Source: Streptomyces cucumeris (lineage in GTDB: Bacteria > Actinomycetota > Actinomycetes > Streptomycetales > Streptomycetaceae). Taken from it: 64,000 bases of DNA. The stretch lies in the NCBI RefSeq assembly GCF_024295805.1, contig NZ_JANCLX010000004.1:186939-250938 (forward strand). The letters are read 5' to 3'. Of this stretch, positions 17,670 to 26,966 are shown one piece after another (position 1 is the first letter of the stretch; every line of letters starts with the position of its first letter). The notes under the pieces were generated by a model. The model was not told the origin of the DNA and searched no databases. It saw nothing but the letters and a program-made list of their open reading frames with translations. The translations under genes and the position numbers were made by a program.

Positions 17670-17696
17670 ACGGGGCGAAATCGCCCCGTCCCTCCT
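17670..17696 (-). promoter_or_regulatory. ftsH ribosome-binding site with intervening hairpin
   Basis: On the minus strand AGGAGGG (17696-17690) is followed at once by ACGGGGCG-ATTT-CGCCCCGT (17689-17670), then 4 bases, then the ATG. Folding the stem would bring the Shine-Dalgarno sequence to a working distance from the start codon. Confidence 0.6.
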
Positions 17697-17740
17697 GCCA
17701 CAGTGAGGCACGGCAGCCCTGGAGGGGCGCCTGTGCGTGC

Positions 17741-17768
17741 GGTGTATTGCGGTGTATTTGTGGTGTAT
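17741..17768 (-). repeat. Three ATACACC iterons upstream of ftsH
   Basis: GGTGTAT (minus strand ATACACC) occurs at 17741-17747, 17751-17757 and 17762-17768, with steps of 10 and 11 bases, one DNA turn each. The region 17666-17930 holds no gene and should contain the ftsH promoter. Confidence 0.45.
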
Positions 17769-17930
17769 GAGCTGTCTGATCCTCAGTCTCGAAAAAGACT
17801 GACCTTCGGACGGTACCCCAGCATTGTCACCCGACGCCGCCGTGGACTGTTAACAAAACCGCCTTCCCCTGCTCCAACGGCGGGAAACCGCGACAGGTTC
17901 CCGCCGGGCGCGCCGCGGCGGCGGGGCGGC

Positions 17931-18485
17931 TCAGCCGCCGTAGACGTGCGGCGCCAGCGTGCCGACGAAGGGGAGGTTGCGGTACTTCTCCGCGTAGTCC
18001 AGTCCGTAGCCCACGACGAACTCGTTCGGAATGTCGAAGCCGACCCACTTCACGTCGATGGCGACCTTGGCCGCCTCCGGCTTGCGCAGCAGGGTGCATA
18101 CGTTCAGTGAGGCGGGCTCGCGCGAGCCGAGGTTCGACAGCAGCCAGGACAGCGTCAGACCGGAGTCGATGATGTCCTCGACGATCAGGACGTGCCGTCC
18201 CTTGATGTCGGTGTCCAGGTCCTTGAGGATCCGCACCACACCCGAGGACTGGGTGCCCGCGCCGTAGGACGACACGGCCATCCAGTCCATGGTGACGGGA
18301 GAGGACAAGGCACGCGCCAGGTCCGCCATCACCATCACGGCGCCCTTGAGGACACCGATGATGAGCAGGTCCTTGCCCGCGTACTCCGCATCGATCTCGG
18401 CGGCCAGCCCGGCCAGCTTCGCCTTGATCTCTTCCTCGGTGATGAGGACCGACTTCAGGTCGGTGCCCATGTCCTTGTCGTCCAC
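17931..18485 (-). CDS. hpt: Hypoxanthine phosphoribosyltransferase
   Basis: 184 residues; purine salvage enzyme making IMP/GMP from hypoxanthine/guanine and PRPP. The PRPP-binding motif [15 protein letters not shown] and the flexible-loop region [14 protein letters not shown] are typical. GTG 18485 is chosen because GAGAG lies about 8 bases upstream. ATG 18470 is an alternative but has AAGGA too close. It is 43 bases downstream of tilS, the conserved tilS-hpt-ftsH order. Confidence 0.94.
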   Translation of the reverse strand: MDDKDMGTDLKSVLITEEEIKAKLAGLAAEIDAEYAGKDLLIIGVLKGAVMVMADLARALSSPVTMDWMAVSSYGAGTQSSGVVRILKDLDTDIKGRHVLIVEDIIDSGLTLSWLLSNLGSREPASLNVCTLLRKPEAAKVAIDVKWVGFDIPNEFVVGYGLDYAEKYRNLPFVGTLAPHVYGG

Positions 18486-18528
18486 CCGCGCCACTCTCGT
18501 TCGACAGTCCGGCAATTCGGCGGGCGGA

Positions 18529-19608
18529 TCAGCCCTGCCGGATGACCAGTCTGCCACCCTCCCGGCGGACCTCTACCCGCCCGGGGAGGTTGATGGCCCG
18601 CTGACCCCGCCAGCCGGTGATCAGCCGGTCGACCTCTTCGATGTGGCGGGCGAAGAGCGAACCGGCCGGAGCACCCGCGGCGATGGCCGCGCGGCGCAGC
18701 ACCCGGCGGCGGACGGCGGTGGGCAGCCCGTGCAGTCCGGCCGTGTCCAGCTCGACGGTCCCGCCCCCCTCGGCGGGCACCTCGGCGGTGGTCACCACAT
18801 CGGCCTCGGCACGGGCGGCCCAGGCGTCCAGGGCGTCGGCGTCGTCACGGGAGAGCTGGGCGGTGCGGGCGAGCGCTTCGACGACGCCCTTGCCGAGGGC
18901 CTTCTCCAGGACGGGCAGTGCCTCGTGGCGGACCCGGGAGCGGGTGTAGGTGGGGTCCACGTTGTGCGGGTCGTCCCAGACCTGCAGCGACTGGGCCAGA
19001 CAGGCCTTGCGGACGGTGTGCCGGTCGAGCTGGAGGAAGGGGCGGCGGTAGCGGCCGCCGGCGCCGGAGACGCGGGCCATACCGGACAGGGAGCGGATAC
19101 CGGAGCCGCGGGCGAGGCCGAGCAGCACCGTCTCGGCCTGGTCGTCGCGGGTGTGGCCGAGCAGGACGGCGGCGGCACCGTGGCGCTCCGCGGCGGCGTC
19201 GAGGGCGGCGTAGCGGGCGTCGCGGGCGGCGGCCTCGGGGCCGCCGTCCCGGCCGACGACGACCGGGATGGACTCGACCGGTACGAGGCCGAGCTCACGC
19301 ATCCGCTCGGCGACCTCGGCCGCGCGGACGTCGGAACCGGGCTGGAGGCCGTGGTCGACGGTGATGCCGCCGGCGCGCAGGCCCAGCCGGGGGGCCTCGA
19401 AGGCCAGTGCGGAGGCGAGCGCCATGGAGTCGGCGCCGCCGGAGCAGGCGGCGAGCACCAGCGGCCCGTCACCGGGCGCCCGCCGGGTGCGCGGGGCGGT
19501 GGCGGGGCGGGAGGAGGGCGGAGTGGGGGCCGAGGAGGCGACGAGGACGTCGTGCAGGACGCGGCGCACCGCCAGGCGTATCGCGGCGACCGCTGGATGG
19601 GGACCCAT
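18529..19608 (-). CDS. tilS: tRNA(Ile)-lysidine synthase
   Basis: 359 residues. TilS modifies C34 of the CAU-anticodon tRNA-Ile to lysidine, changing its decoding to AUA. The PP-loop motif SGGADS (56-61), the [21 protein letters not shown] signature (shown here in two parts [11 protein letters not shown] and [10 protein letters not shown]) and the RPFL segment are present. It has the short C-terminal domain usual in actinobacteria. ATG 19608 follows GGGAAACGG. Confidence 0.94.
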   Translation of the reverse strand: MGPHPAVAAIRLAVRRVLHDVLVASSAPTPPSSRPATAPRTRRAPGDGPLVLAACSGGADSMALASALAFEAPRLGLRAGGITVDHGLQPGSDVRAAEVAERMRELGLVPVESIPVVVGRDGGPEAAARDARYAALDAAAERHGAAAVLLGHTRDDQAETVLLGLARGSGIRSLSGMARVSGAGGRYRRPFLQLDRHTVRKACLAQSLQVWDDPHNVDPTYTRSRVRHEALPVLEKALGKGVVEALARTAQLSRDDADALDAWAARAEADVVTTAEVPAEGGGTVELDTAGLHGLPTAVRRRVLRRAAIAAGAPAGSLFARHIEEVDRLITGWRGQRAINLPGRVEVRREGGRLVIRQG

Positions 19609-19791
19609 GTCCGTTTCCCATCTGTATGCGAGGGGGTGCCTCGGGGGGCGTATACGAGATGTCGTCACGCAGAGTATGTCGATGGTGACAGAAGCGAGCT
19701 GTTCCCCGAGCATCGCACGCCTACCCGTGGCCCACGGTCCCTCGGACGAGTGATTAAGGGGGGCATTCCGCCGCCGCCGAGTGTGCCGGTT

Positions 19792-20922
19792 CTACGACTC
19801 CGCCCTACGGTGCACCCGCGCGACCCACTCCGCCGGTTTGTTGATCTCCGACTTGGTGGGGAGGGTGTTCGGGGACGTCCAGACCCGGTTGAAGCCCTCC
19901 ATGCCGACCTCGTTCACCACGGCCCGTACGAACCGCTCACCGTCACGGTACTGCCGCAGCTTGGCGTCCAGCCCCAGCAGTTTGCGCAGTGCCTGGTCCA
20001 GCCGTCCGGCGCCGCTGGCCCGCCGCTTCTGGAACTTCTCGCGGATCTCCGCCACGGAGGGCACGACCTCCGGGCCCACCCCGTCCATCACGTAGTCGGC
20101 GTGGCCCTCCAGCAGGGACATCACCGCCGTCAGCCGGGCCAGGATCTCCCGCTGGGCGGGCGTCTGGACCAGCTCGATGATGCTGGCCGCGCCCCGGTCC
20201 CCGGCCTCCTCCCGGTCCTTCCCGCCGCCGAGCGACTGCACGGCCTCGCGCAGCCGCTCCAGCAAGGTGGCCGGATCCACGTCGGTCTCGCCCAGGAACG
20301 CCTGGATCTCGGACTCGATGTGGTCGCGCAGCCACGGCACGGCGGTGAACTGGGTGCGGTGGGTCTCCTCGTGCAGCGCCACCCACAGCCGGAAGTCATG
20401 CGGGTGGACGTCCAGCTCGCGCTCCACGTGGACGATGTTGGGGGCCACCAGCAGCAGCCGTCCGCCGCCCGCGGTCCCGGGCAGCTCACCGCCGCCGGGC
20501 GCGAAGGTCTCGTACTGGCCGAGCACCCGGGAGGCGAGGAAGGACAGCAGCATCCCCAGCTCCACACCGGTCACCTTGCCGCCGACCGTGCCCAGCACCG
20601 CGCCGCCGGGCATACCGCCGCGCCGGTCCTGCATCTTGCCGAGCAGCGGCTTGAGGATCTGGCGGAAGCCCGCGACATTGGCCTTGATCCAGCCCGCGCG
20701 GTCCACCACCAGCACCGGGGTGTCGGAGTCCGGACCTCCTGGCACGGCCATCCGGGTGAACGCCCGTACGTGCTCCTCGGACGACTTGGCGTGCCGCCGC
20801 AGCTCCGCGACGACCGCGCGCGCCTCGTCCCGGCTCACCTCCGGCCCCGGGCGGACCAGCCGGGTCGCGGTCGCGACCGCGAGGTTCCAGTCGACCATCT
20901 CCACACCACCGATGCTCGTCAT
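19792..20922 (-). CDS. Zinc-dependent metallopeptidase-like protein (DUF2342)
   Basis: 376 residues, related to the actinobacterial DUF2342 family sometimes labelled 'coenzyme F420 biosynthesis associated'. The zinc motif HEETHRTQF (about 198-206) gives HExxH, with HADYVMDG further on as a possible third ligand region. No signal peptide, so cytoplasmic. It lies between tilS and the PBP4-type gene on the same strand. Substrate unknown. Confidence 0.82.
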   Translation of the reverse strand: MTSIGGVEMVDWNLAVATATRLVRPGPEVSRDEARAVVAELRRHAKSSEEHVRAFTRMAVPGGPDSDTPVLVVDRAGWIKANVAGFRQILKPLLGKMQDRRGGMPGGAVLGTVGGKVTGVELGMLLSFLASRVLGQYETFAPGGGELPGTAGGGRLLLVAPNIVHVERELDVHPHDFRLWVALHEETHRTQFTAVPWLRDHIESEIQAFLGETDVDPATLLERLREAVQSLGGGKDREEAGDRGAASIIELVQTPAQREILARLTAVMSLLEGHADYVMDGVGPEVVPSVAEIREKFQKRRASGAGRLDQALRKLLGLDAKLRQYRDGERFVRAVVNEVGMEGFNRVWTSPNTLPTKSEINKPAEWVARVHRRAES

Positions 20923-21006
20923 GGCTTCACGGTACGTGGCCCCGGTCGCATCCGGGAGGAGACGGCGGCCCGCACACGCGGTCGCCGGGGTCCGCCGTCA
21001 CCTCGG

Positions 21007-22533
21007 TCAGCGGCAGCCGCAGTTGGCCAGGGCCGAGGCCATCCGGTCCAGGGCGTGCTGGGCGCCGTCGGGGTCGGTGGTGCCGTTGGTGATGAAGGTG
21101 AAGACCAGCAGCCGTCCATCCGCGTCGACCACCGTGCCCGCCAGGGTGTTGATCCCGGTGAGGGTGCCGGTCTTGGCGCGGACCACCCCGCGGCCCACCG
21201 AGTCCTCGGCGTAGCGGGTGCGCAGGGTGCCGTTGAATCCGGCCACCGGCAGTCCGGTGAGGACCGACCGCAGTTCGGGGTGGTCGCGGTCGGCGGAGCG
21301 CACCAGCGTCTGGGCGAGCAGGGCGGCGGAGACCCGGTCGGCGCGGTCGAGACCGCTGCCGTCGGCGATGTGGACACCGCCCACCGGCAGGTCCAGCTTC
21401 CGCAGCCGGGCGGTCACCGCCTCGGCACCGCCCTCGAAGCTGGCGGGCCGTCCGGCGGCGATGGCGGTCTGCCGGGCCAGCGCCTCGCCGAGGTCGTTGT
21501 CGCTGTTGGTCAGCATCCGCTCGACGAGCGCGGACAGCGGCTGGGAGCGTACGGCGGCCAGCGCCTCGGGGGTCTTCCCGGCCTCCTGGGACCGCGGTTC
21601 GCCCTTCACCTCGATACCGCGGTCGCGCAGCAGCGACGCGAAGGTGCCGGCCGCGTCGGCGGCCGGGTCCTCGGCACGCGGGGCGGGACCGTGGTCGCTG
21701 TCGTCCTGCCGTCCCTCGTCGGCCATGAGCGGGGTCACCGGCGAGATGTTCTCGTTGACGCCGATCGGGTGCAGATCAGGACCGGAGTAGAGCGAGGTGT
21801 CGTAGCCGAGCCGGACCGTCCGGGCGTCGCGCTTCTTCAGCGCGCGGGCGGTGTCGTCGGCCAGCTTCCGCAGCGAGGCGGGCTGGTCGGCTCCCTTCAC
21901 CGACCGGGCGGTGAGCGTCGGGTCGCCGCCGCCGACGAGCACGATGCCGTCCTTCCCGGCCCTGACGACGGTGGTCTTGATCCGGTAGTCGGGGCCGAGC
22001 ACGGAGAGCGCGGCGGCGCCGGTGGCCACCTTGATGATGGAGGCGGGCACCGCGGCGCTGTCCGCCTTCGCCCCGTACACCTGGCGTCCGGTGGCCACGT
22101 CCACGACGGACACCGAGCGCCGGTCGCCCAGGGCCGGGTCGTCCAGCAGCGGTTCGAGCGTGTCCGCCAGCCCGCCGCCGGTGGGCGGCGGCACCGCGTC
22201 CTCACCGGTGTCCGGTGACGGTTCGGCGGTGGGCGCACCGAGGGCGGCCAGCACCGGGGACGCGCTGGGCGCGGGCCTGTCCCCGCCGTGACGGTCGCCA
22301 CCCGTCGCCGGTCCCCCGGCGGCGCGGGCCCGTTCGGCCGTACGCTGACCGGAGTCCCACGGCCCGGCCACCAGCACCGAGCCGATCGCGACCGCGAGGC
22401 CCACCGTCGCGGAGACAGCCGTCACCCGTACGGTGCTCCGCTGTTCGCATGTGGCCCGCCGCCACTGGTTCCGCACTCGGCTCCGCCCGCGGCTCAGCCA
22501 CTCCCTGACCTGCCACGATCTGGCTTCAGGCAC
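21007..22533 (-). CDS. dacB: D-alanyl-D-alanine carboxypeptidase/endopeptidase (PBP4 type)
   Basis: 508 residues; trims or cuts peptidoglycan cross-links outside the membrane. A signal anchor lies at about 35-56. The three penicillin-binding motifs are visible: SIIK (in [12 protein letters not shown]), SDN (in [11 protein letters not shown]) and KTG (in [11 protein letters not shown]). A 100-residue insertion between the first two is typical of PBP4. GTG 22533 is preferred because AAGGGG lies about 11 bases before it; the longer frame to 22578 would put that site inside the gene. Confidence 0.92.
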   Translation of the reverse strand: MPEARSWQVREWLSRGRSRVRNQWRRATCEQRSTVRVTAVSATVGLAVAIGSVLVAGPWDSGQRTAERARAAGGPATGGDRHGGDRPAPSASPVLAALGAPTAEPSPDTGEDAVPPPTGGGLADTLEPLLDDPALGDRRSVSVVDVATGRQVYGAKADSAAVPASIIKVATGAAALSVLGPDYRIKTTVVRAGKDGIVLVGGGDPTLTARSVKGADQPASLRKLADDTARALKKRDARTVRLGYDTSLYSGPDLHPIGVNENISPVTPLMADEGRQDDSDHGPAPRAEDPAADAAGTFASLLRDRGIEVKGEPRSQEAGKTPEALAAVRSQPLSALVERMLTNSDNDLGEALARQTAIAAGRPASFEGGAEAVTARLRKLDLPVGGVHIADGSGLDRADRVSAALLAQTLVRSADRDHPELRSVLTGLPVAGFNGTLRTRYAEDSVGRGVVRAKTGTLTGINTLAGTVVDADGRLLVFTFITNGTTDPDGAQHALDRMASALANCGCR

Positions 22534-22619
22534 GACCGACCAGCCCCTTTCGCCACCACACACCTGCGTGGGGGACACTTAATCACCAGACGTATGTGTT
22601 GATCATGGAGGAGCCACCC

Positions 22620-23111
22620 GTGGAGTTCGACGTCACCATCGAGATCCCGAAGGGTTCGCGGAACAAGTACGAGGTGGACCACGAGACGGGACGTATCCGT
22701 CTCGACCGTCGGCTCTTCACTTCGACCAGCTACCCCGCGGACTACGGCTTCGTCGAGAACACCCTCGGCGAGGACGGTGACCCGCTGGACGCCCTGGTCA
22801 TTCTCGACGAGCCGACGTTCCCCGGCTGCCTGATCAAGTGCCGTGCCATCGGCATGTTCAGGATGACCGACGAGGCGGGCGGCGACGACAAGCTGCTCTG
22901 TGTCCCGGCCTCGGACCCGCGGGTGGAGCACCTGCGTGACATTCACCACGTGTCCGAGTTCGACCGCCTGGAGATCCAGCACTTCTTCGAGGTCTACAAG
23001 GACCTGGAGCCCGGCAAGTCGGTCGAGGGGGCCGACTGGGTGGGCCGCGCCGAGGCCGAGGCCGAGGTCGAGGCGTCCATCAAGCGCCTGGAGGCGTCCG
23101 GCGGCCACTGA
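22620..23111 (+). CDS. ppa: Inorganic pyrophosphatase
   Basis: 163 residues; hydrolyses pyrophosphate and drives biosynthesis. The metal-binding core is intact ([20 protein letters not shown], split here as [11 protein letters not shown] and LGEDGDPLD), with E/K substrate residues in [14 protein letters not shown] 22620 has GGAGGA 7-8 bases upstream. Divergent from dacB and closed by a strong terminator. Confidence 0.97.
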   Translation: MEFDVTIEIPKGSRNKYEVDHETGRIRLDRRLFTSTSYPADYGFVENTLGEDGDPLDALVILDEPTFPGCLIKCRAIGMFRMTDEAGGDDKLLCVPASDPRVEHLRDIHHVSEFDRLEIQHFFEVYKDLEPGKSVEGADWVGRAEAEAEVEASIKRLEASGGH

Positions 23112-23121
23112 GCCACCACAG

Positions 23122-23163
23122 ACAGCGGACGGGCCGGAGTGATCCGGCCCGTCCGCTGTTTTT
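23122..23163 (+). terminator. Intrinsic terminator of ppa
   Basis: A perfect 16-bp stem (23122-23137 with 23144-23159, ACAGCGGACGGGCCGG) with loop AGTGAT is followed by a T5 tract. It also faces the convergent ThrE-like gene. Confidence 0.95.
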
Positions 23164-23212
23164 CCGCTCCGTCCCCCGGGATTCCGGGGATTCCCGGGGT
23201 CGGCCCGGGGGG

Positions 23213-24922
23213 TCAGAAGCCGCGGGTGCGCTTGGCCGCACGGCGGTCGGCCGGCTCGATCCCGGCGCCCGGCATCCTGAGGAAGAGCCGTGCGGACTCG
23301 TTCCCCAGATTCACCCCGATGGCGATCGCCAGGGCCAGTGCGGCCGCTTGGGTGAGATGGGAGACCCCGCGGTCCAGATTGCCCTGTGCCAGGGCCAGCA
23401 GTCCGAAGTAGGTCGCGCTACCGGGCAGCAGCGGACCGATCGCCGCCGTGACGTAGGGCAACGCGGAGGCGAAGCGGTAGCGGGACAGGAGCTGACCGAA
23501 GAGGCCGACCAGTCCGGCGGCCACCGTGGTGGCGGCCACTTCCGGGACGTCCGCGGTGTCGGCGAGGGCCGCGTAGACCACCCAGGCCACCCCGCCGTTG
23601 AGCGTGGCGAACAGCACGGTGTGACGTTCCTGCTGGAGCAGGATCGAGAACGTCAGGGCGAGCAGCATCGCCGCCAGTATCTGGATGTACGGCCGCTCCA
23701 CATGGCGCAGCGCCGCCTCCGGGTTGAGCTTGGCGTCCAGTTGCAGACCGCCGTACAGCACCGTGAGCACCCCGCACACGATGCCCACGATGAGGTAGCC
23801 GACTTCCAGGAGCCGGGCCGCGGCGGTGATGTAATAGCCGGTCAGCCCGTCCTGGACACCCGCGACCAGGGCCCGTCCCGGGATCAGCGCGAAGAGTCCA
23901 CCGGTGATCACCGCGGACGCCTGGAGCCCGGAGCCCACCAGGCTGAGCGCGACGCCCATCGCGGCCGGCGGCATCGCCGCGGCCACGAACTGGTAGAACT
24001 CCGGCAGCCCGCGCCCGGAGGCCAGCCACGCCAGCCGGTCGCCGAGCATCGCGCCGACGGCCGCGGCGAAGAACACCGGCCATTCACCGCCGACGAGCAT
24101 GCTCGCCGCTCCGGCCAGTCCGCCGCCGGCCACGGTGAGCGCCCAGCCGGGGTAGGGGTGGCGGTTACGGCGTATCTCGGCCAGCCGCCGGTACGCCTCC
24201 TCCAGGGTGATGTCCTCGTGGGTGGTGATGTCGTCGACCAGCCGGAAGACCGCGGAGAGCCGGGTGTAGTCGGTGCCCCGGCGGCGCACGGTGCGGCTGG
24301 CGGTGACCGGGTCGTCCACCAGCGACGCCTGGTAGCTGACCGACAGCAGGGTGAAGGTCACCGTCGGCTCGCAGCGGTCCAGCCCGTAGGCATGGGCCAC
24401 GCCGAACATGGCCGCCTCCACGTCCTCGGCCCCCTCGCCGCCCGCGAGCAGCAGCTCGCCGATACGGAGGGTGAGGTCGAGCACACGGGGCACCGCCGGG
24501 CCGGTGTCGTCCTCCGACCGTTCGACGCGCTCGGGGAGCGGGCGCTCGCCGAGCGGCATCCGCAGCATGGTGCGCATGCGGTCCTGCCAGGGCGCGTCCT
24601 TGGTCAGCCGGACGACGGGCATCCCGCCGGGCGGGGTGAAGGCCGCGAAGCCGCCGGTGGTCGAGTTCCCCCCGGGATGGGCCTTCATCCCGCCGGGCGG
24701 GGCGAAGGCGGAGCCCTCGGGCTCGGCGGCGGGCTCGGCCGCGAACCCCTCGGGGACGGCGAACTCCGATGTCGGGTGCTCGTCCTCGGGGGCCGGGGGC
24801 AGTGGTAGGCCCAGAGGCGGGGTGAAAGCGCTGTGCGCCTCGTCGGACTGCGGCTTGCCGTTCCCCGCCGCGTCCGTCTCCGCGGTCCCGCCGCGCTGTC
24901 CCTGCTGTCGTTCCGACCCCAC
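23213..24922 (-). CDS. ThrE-type threonine/serine exporter family protein
   Basis: 569 residues. The ThrE family (DUF1212 plus DUF3815) exports small amino acids. A long disordered N-terminus (about 1-130) is followed by a conserved cytoplasmic region and about ten membrane segments (from about 270). The N-terminal part has three copies of an F-x-PP-G-G/L motif. GTG 24922 is used because GAGGAG precedes it closely; ATG 24955 is possible. Substrate inferred from family. Confidence 0.82.
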   Translation of the reverse strand: MGSERQQGQRGGTAETDAAGNGKPQSDEAHSAFTPPLGLPLPPAPEDEHPTSEFAVPEGFAAEPAAEPEGSAFAPPGGMKAHPGGNSTTGGFAAFTPPGGMPVVRLTKDAPWQDRMRTMLRMPLGERPLPERVERSEDDTGPAVPRVLDLTLRIGELLLAGGEGAEDVEAAMFGVAHAYGLDRCEPTVTFTLLSVSYQASLVDDPVTASRTVRRRGTDYTRLSAVFRLVDDITTHEDITLEEAYRRLAEIRRNRHPYPGWALTVAGGGLAGAASMLVGGEWPVFFAAAVGAMLGDRLAWLASGRGLPEFYQFVAAAMPPAAMGVALSLVGSGLQASAVITGGLFALIPGRALVAGVQDGLTGYYITAAARLLEVGYLIVGIVCGVLTVLYGGLQLDAKLNPEAALRHVERPYIQILAAMLLALTFSILLQQERHTVLFATLNGGVAWVVYAALADTADVPEVAATTVAAGLVGLFGQLLSRYRFASALPYVTAAIGPLLPGSATYFGLLALAQGNLDRGVSHLTQAAALALAIAIGVNLGNESARLFLRMPGAGIEPADRRAAKRTRGF

Positions 24923-25130
24923 GTCTCCTCGCTCCTCGCCAGCCTCCCCGTGCATTTCCGGGCGGTCCCGCGCCGATACGACAGGGGCCACCGCTGCCCA
25001 TTGTGCGGGGCGGTGGCCGGCTATCGGGAGTGGGGGCGGCGCTGGGGCCGATGTGAAGCGGGGGGAAGAGAAGCAAAAAGGGGTGAACGGGGTGTGACCG
25101 GCGCGGACGGGGACCCTGGGGCCCCGGGGG

Positions 25131-25862
25131 TCAGCGCTTGGCGTGCCGTCCGCGCGGGGCCTGCGGAGGCGCTCCGGCGCCCGGCCGCCCCCCGGACGCG
25201 TCGGACGCGCCCTGCTCCGCCCCTCCGGCGGCTGCGGCCTTCTTGGCCTTGCCGCGGGCCCGCAGGAACTCGATGGCGATCGGGATCACCGACAGCAGCA
25301 CGATGCCGATCAGGATCAGCTCGATATGGGCATGGACGAATTCCACCTTGCCGAGCGCCGCACCGAGCAGGGTGACGCCGGTGCCCCACAGCACACCGCC
25401 GATGACGTTGAAGATGATGAAGGAGCGGTAGTTCATCCGGCTCACGCCCGCGATGATCGGCGTGAAGGTACGGACGATGGGCACGAAGCGGGCCAGCACC
25501 AGCGACTTCGGCCCGTACTTCTCGAAGAACTCGTGGGCCTTCTCCACGTTCTCCTGTTTGAAGAGCTTGGAGTCGGGACGGCGGAACAGCGCCGGGCCCA
25601 CCTTCCGGCCGAAGAGATATCCGGCCTGGTCACCCAGGATCGCGGCGAGCGAGATGGCCGTGCACACCAGCCACAGATCGTGCTTGATCACATCGGTGGT
25701 GACCAGCAGTCCGGTGGTGAACAGCAGGGAGTCGCCCGGCAGGAAGAAGCCGATGAGCAGGCCGGACTCCGCGAAGACGATGACGAGGACGCCGAGCAGA
25801 CCGAAGGTCTCGATCAGATAGTCCGGGTCCAGCCACTGGGGGCCGAGCGCGAGAGTGGTCAC
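25131..25862 (-). CDS. DedA/SNARE-associated family membrane protein
   Basis: 243 residues with about five hydrophobic segments. The family hallmarks ESGLLIGFFLPGDSLLF, GDQAGYLFGRKVG and the FVPIVRTFTPIIAGVSRM block (with R and P conserved) are present. DedA proteins act in membrane homeostasis and undecaprenyl phosphate recycling in several bacteria. The C-terminus is basic and Ala/Gly-rich. GTG 25862 has AGGAG about 10 bases upstream. Confidence 0.9.
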   Translation of the reverse strand: MTTLALGPQWLDPDYLIETFGLLGVLVIVFAESGLLIGFFLPGDSLLFTTGLLVTTDVIKHDLWLVCTAISLAAILGDQAGYLFGRKVGPALFRRPDSKLFKQENVEKAHEFFEKYGPKSLVLARFVPIVRTFTPIIAGVSRMNYRSFIIFNVIGGVLWGTGVTLLGAALGKVEFVHAHIELILIGIVLLSVIPIAIEFLRARGKAKKAAAAGGAEQGASDASGGRPGAGAPPQAPRGRHAKR

Positions 25863-26053
25863 GGGTGACAGGCTCCTGGGTCGAGGGGTGCAGGCTCGTG
25901 CGAGGCCCGGCCGCAGGTCGGGGCGGACTGGATGCGGGGTTCTTCGCAGTGTGCCGCCCAAAGCTATCAACGCCGGGTGCCCGCCCTTGGTTCCCACCGG
26001 TCCGGGAGGCGCGCCCGCGGGCCCGGGGAAGCCCCGGGCCCGCACCGTACGGC

Positions 26054-26497
26054 TCAGCCGGGAGTGTGTCCCGCGCGCTCGGCATTGGCCAGGATCGCGG
26101 CCCGGAGGTAGGCGGCCAGCCCCGGCTTGATGGCGTCATAGGTGGCGGTGAAGCGCTCGTCCGCCACGTAGATCTCGGCCAGACAGATGTGCATCCCGTA
26201 GTCGCAGTCGTAGGACCAGCGGACGATCTGCTGGCGGTGTTCCTCGGCGAGGTCCATCGCGGCCTCCGACTCCGGCGGGGTCCCGGCCTCCAGGAGGGCG
26301 GCGAGGGCGTTGTTGAGCCGTTCCCCCTCCGCCTTGATCCGCAGCAGGTCGTCCTTGCTGTAGGTCGCGTACCGGCGCATCGACTCCCGGTACGCATCGG
26401 TGTGGCCCCAGCGCTCCTGGGCCTCCTGTGCGTACTGCTCGGGGTCGTTGTCGCCGAAGACCTCGAACCTCTCCTCCGGGGTCAGGTTGATGCCCAT
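26054..26497 (-). CDS. TipAS, internal in-frame translation product of tipA
   Basis: 147 residues starting MGINLTPEERFEVFGD. GGAGGC (complement of 26505-26510) is 7 bases upstream of ATG 26497. The drug-binding domain alone sequesters thiopeptides; this dual product is established in S. lividans and inferred here from the conserved start and ribosome site. Confidence 0.7.
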   Translation of the reverse strand: MGINLTPEERFEVFGDNDPEQYAQEAQERWGHTDAYRESMRRYATYSKDDLLRIKAEGERLNNALAALLEAGTPPESEAAMDLAEEHRQQIVRWSYDCDYGMHICLAEIYVADERFTATYDAIKPGLAAYLRAAILANAERAGHTPG

Positions 26498-26824
26498 CTT
26501 CCGTGCCTCCATGGCGTGTTCGACGGCGGCGGCCATCTGCCGCAGCCTCTCGATCCGTTCGGTCAGCAACTGGTGCTGATGCCGCAGGAGTGCCTGCGGG
26601 TCCGCGTCCGGGTCGTCGAGCAGCACCGCCACCTCCTCGAGCGGAAAGCCGAGCTCCCGGTAGAACAGGATCTGCTGGAGCCGGTCGAGGTCGGCCTCGT
26701 CGTACCGCCGGTGCCCGGCCGGGCTGCGGGCGCCGGGGCGCAGCAGTTTGATCTCGTCGTAGTGGTGCAGGGTGCGCACCGTGACGCCCGCGAAGGCCGC
26801 GACCTGTCCCACGGAATAACTCAT
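26054..26824 (-). CDS. tipA: Thiostrepton-recognising MerR-family activator TipA
   Basis: 256 residues. Residues 1-75 are a MerR winged HTH (SVGQVAAFAGVTVRTLHHYD), then a dimer coiled coil and the C-terminal TipAS drug-binding domain. Cys214 in the YDCDYGMHIC segment occupies the position that bonds thiopeptides in S. lividans TipAL. An internal start (ATG 26497, codon 110) with its own GGAGGC site would give the short TipAS form (147 residues). Promoter 26879-26909 is autoregulatory in layout. Confidence 0.95.
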   Translation of the reverse strand: MSYSVGQVAAFAGVTVRTLHHYDEIKLLRPGARSPAGHRRYDEADLDRLQQILFYRELGFPLEEVAVLLDDPDADPQALLRHQHQLLTERIERLRQMAAAVEHAMEARKMGINLTPEERFEVFGDNDPEQYAQEAQERWGHTDAYRESMRRYATYSKDDLLRIKAEGERLNNALAALLEAGTPPESEAAMDLAEEHRQQIVRWSYDCDYGMHICLAEIYVADERFTATYDAIKPGLAAYLRAAILANAERAGHTPG

Positions 26825-26878
26825 GTCCGCTTCCGCTCTCCTGGTGTCGGTACCGGTCGTGCTCCCGGTACGGGCTCC

Positions 26879-26909
26879 ACGCTGCGCCCTCACCTCACGT
26901 GAGGTGCAA
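26879..26909 (-). promoter_or_regulatory. tipA promoter with 19-bp spacer and operator palindrome
   Basis: Minus strand: -35 TTGCAC (26909-26904) and -10 CAGCGT (26884-26879) with a 19-base spacer containing CACCTCACGTGAGGTG, a perfect 16-base palindrome. Long spacers are the mark of MerR-activated promoters, and the layout matches my recollection of ptipA. Confidence 0.85.
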
Positions 26910-26966
26910 GTCCGTATCGCGAAACCCGGATGAGGAGGGATTCCGGAGCCTGGCATCCTGCTGATT

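Noticed and set aside
15938..17770. A 610-codon plus-strand open frame
   Set aside because: Exact antisense shadow of ftsH, rich in Val/Leu/Asp/Arg with no recognisable domain.
18289..22218. A 1309-codon plus-strand open frame
   Set aside because: It lies antisense to tilS, the DUF2342 gene and dacB, all with clear family motifs. High GC leaves few stops, and its product is low-complexity Gly/Arg/Val-rich.
24923..24991. N-terminal extension of the ThrE-like protein
   Set aside because: The GAGGAG ribosome site lies inside it, pointing to the GTG at 24922.
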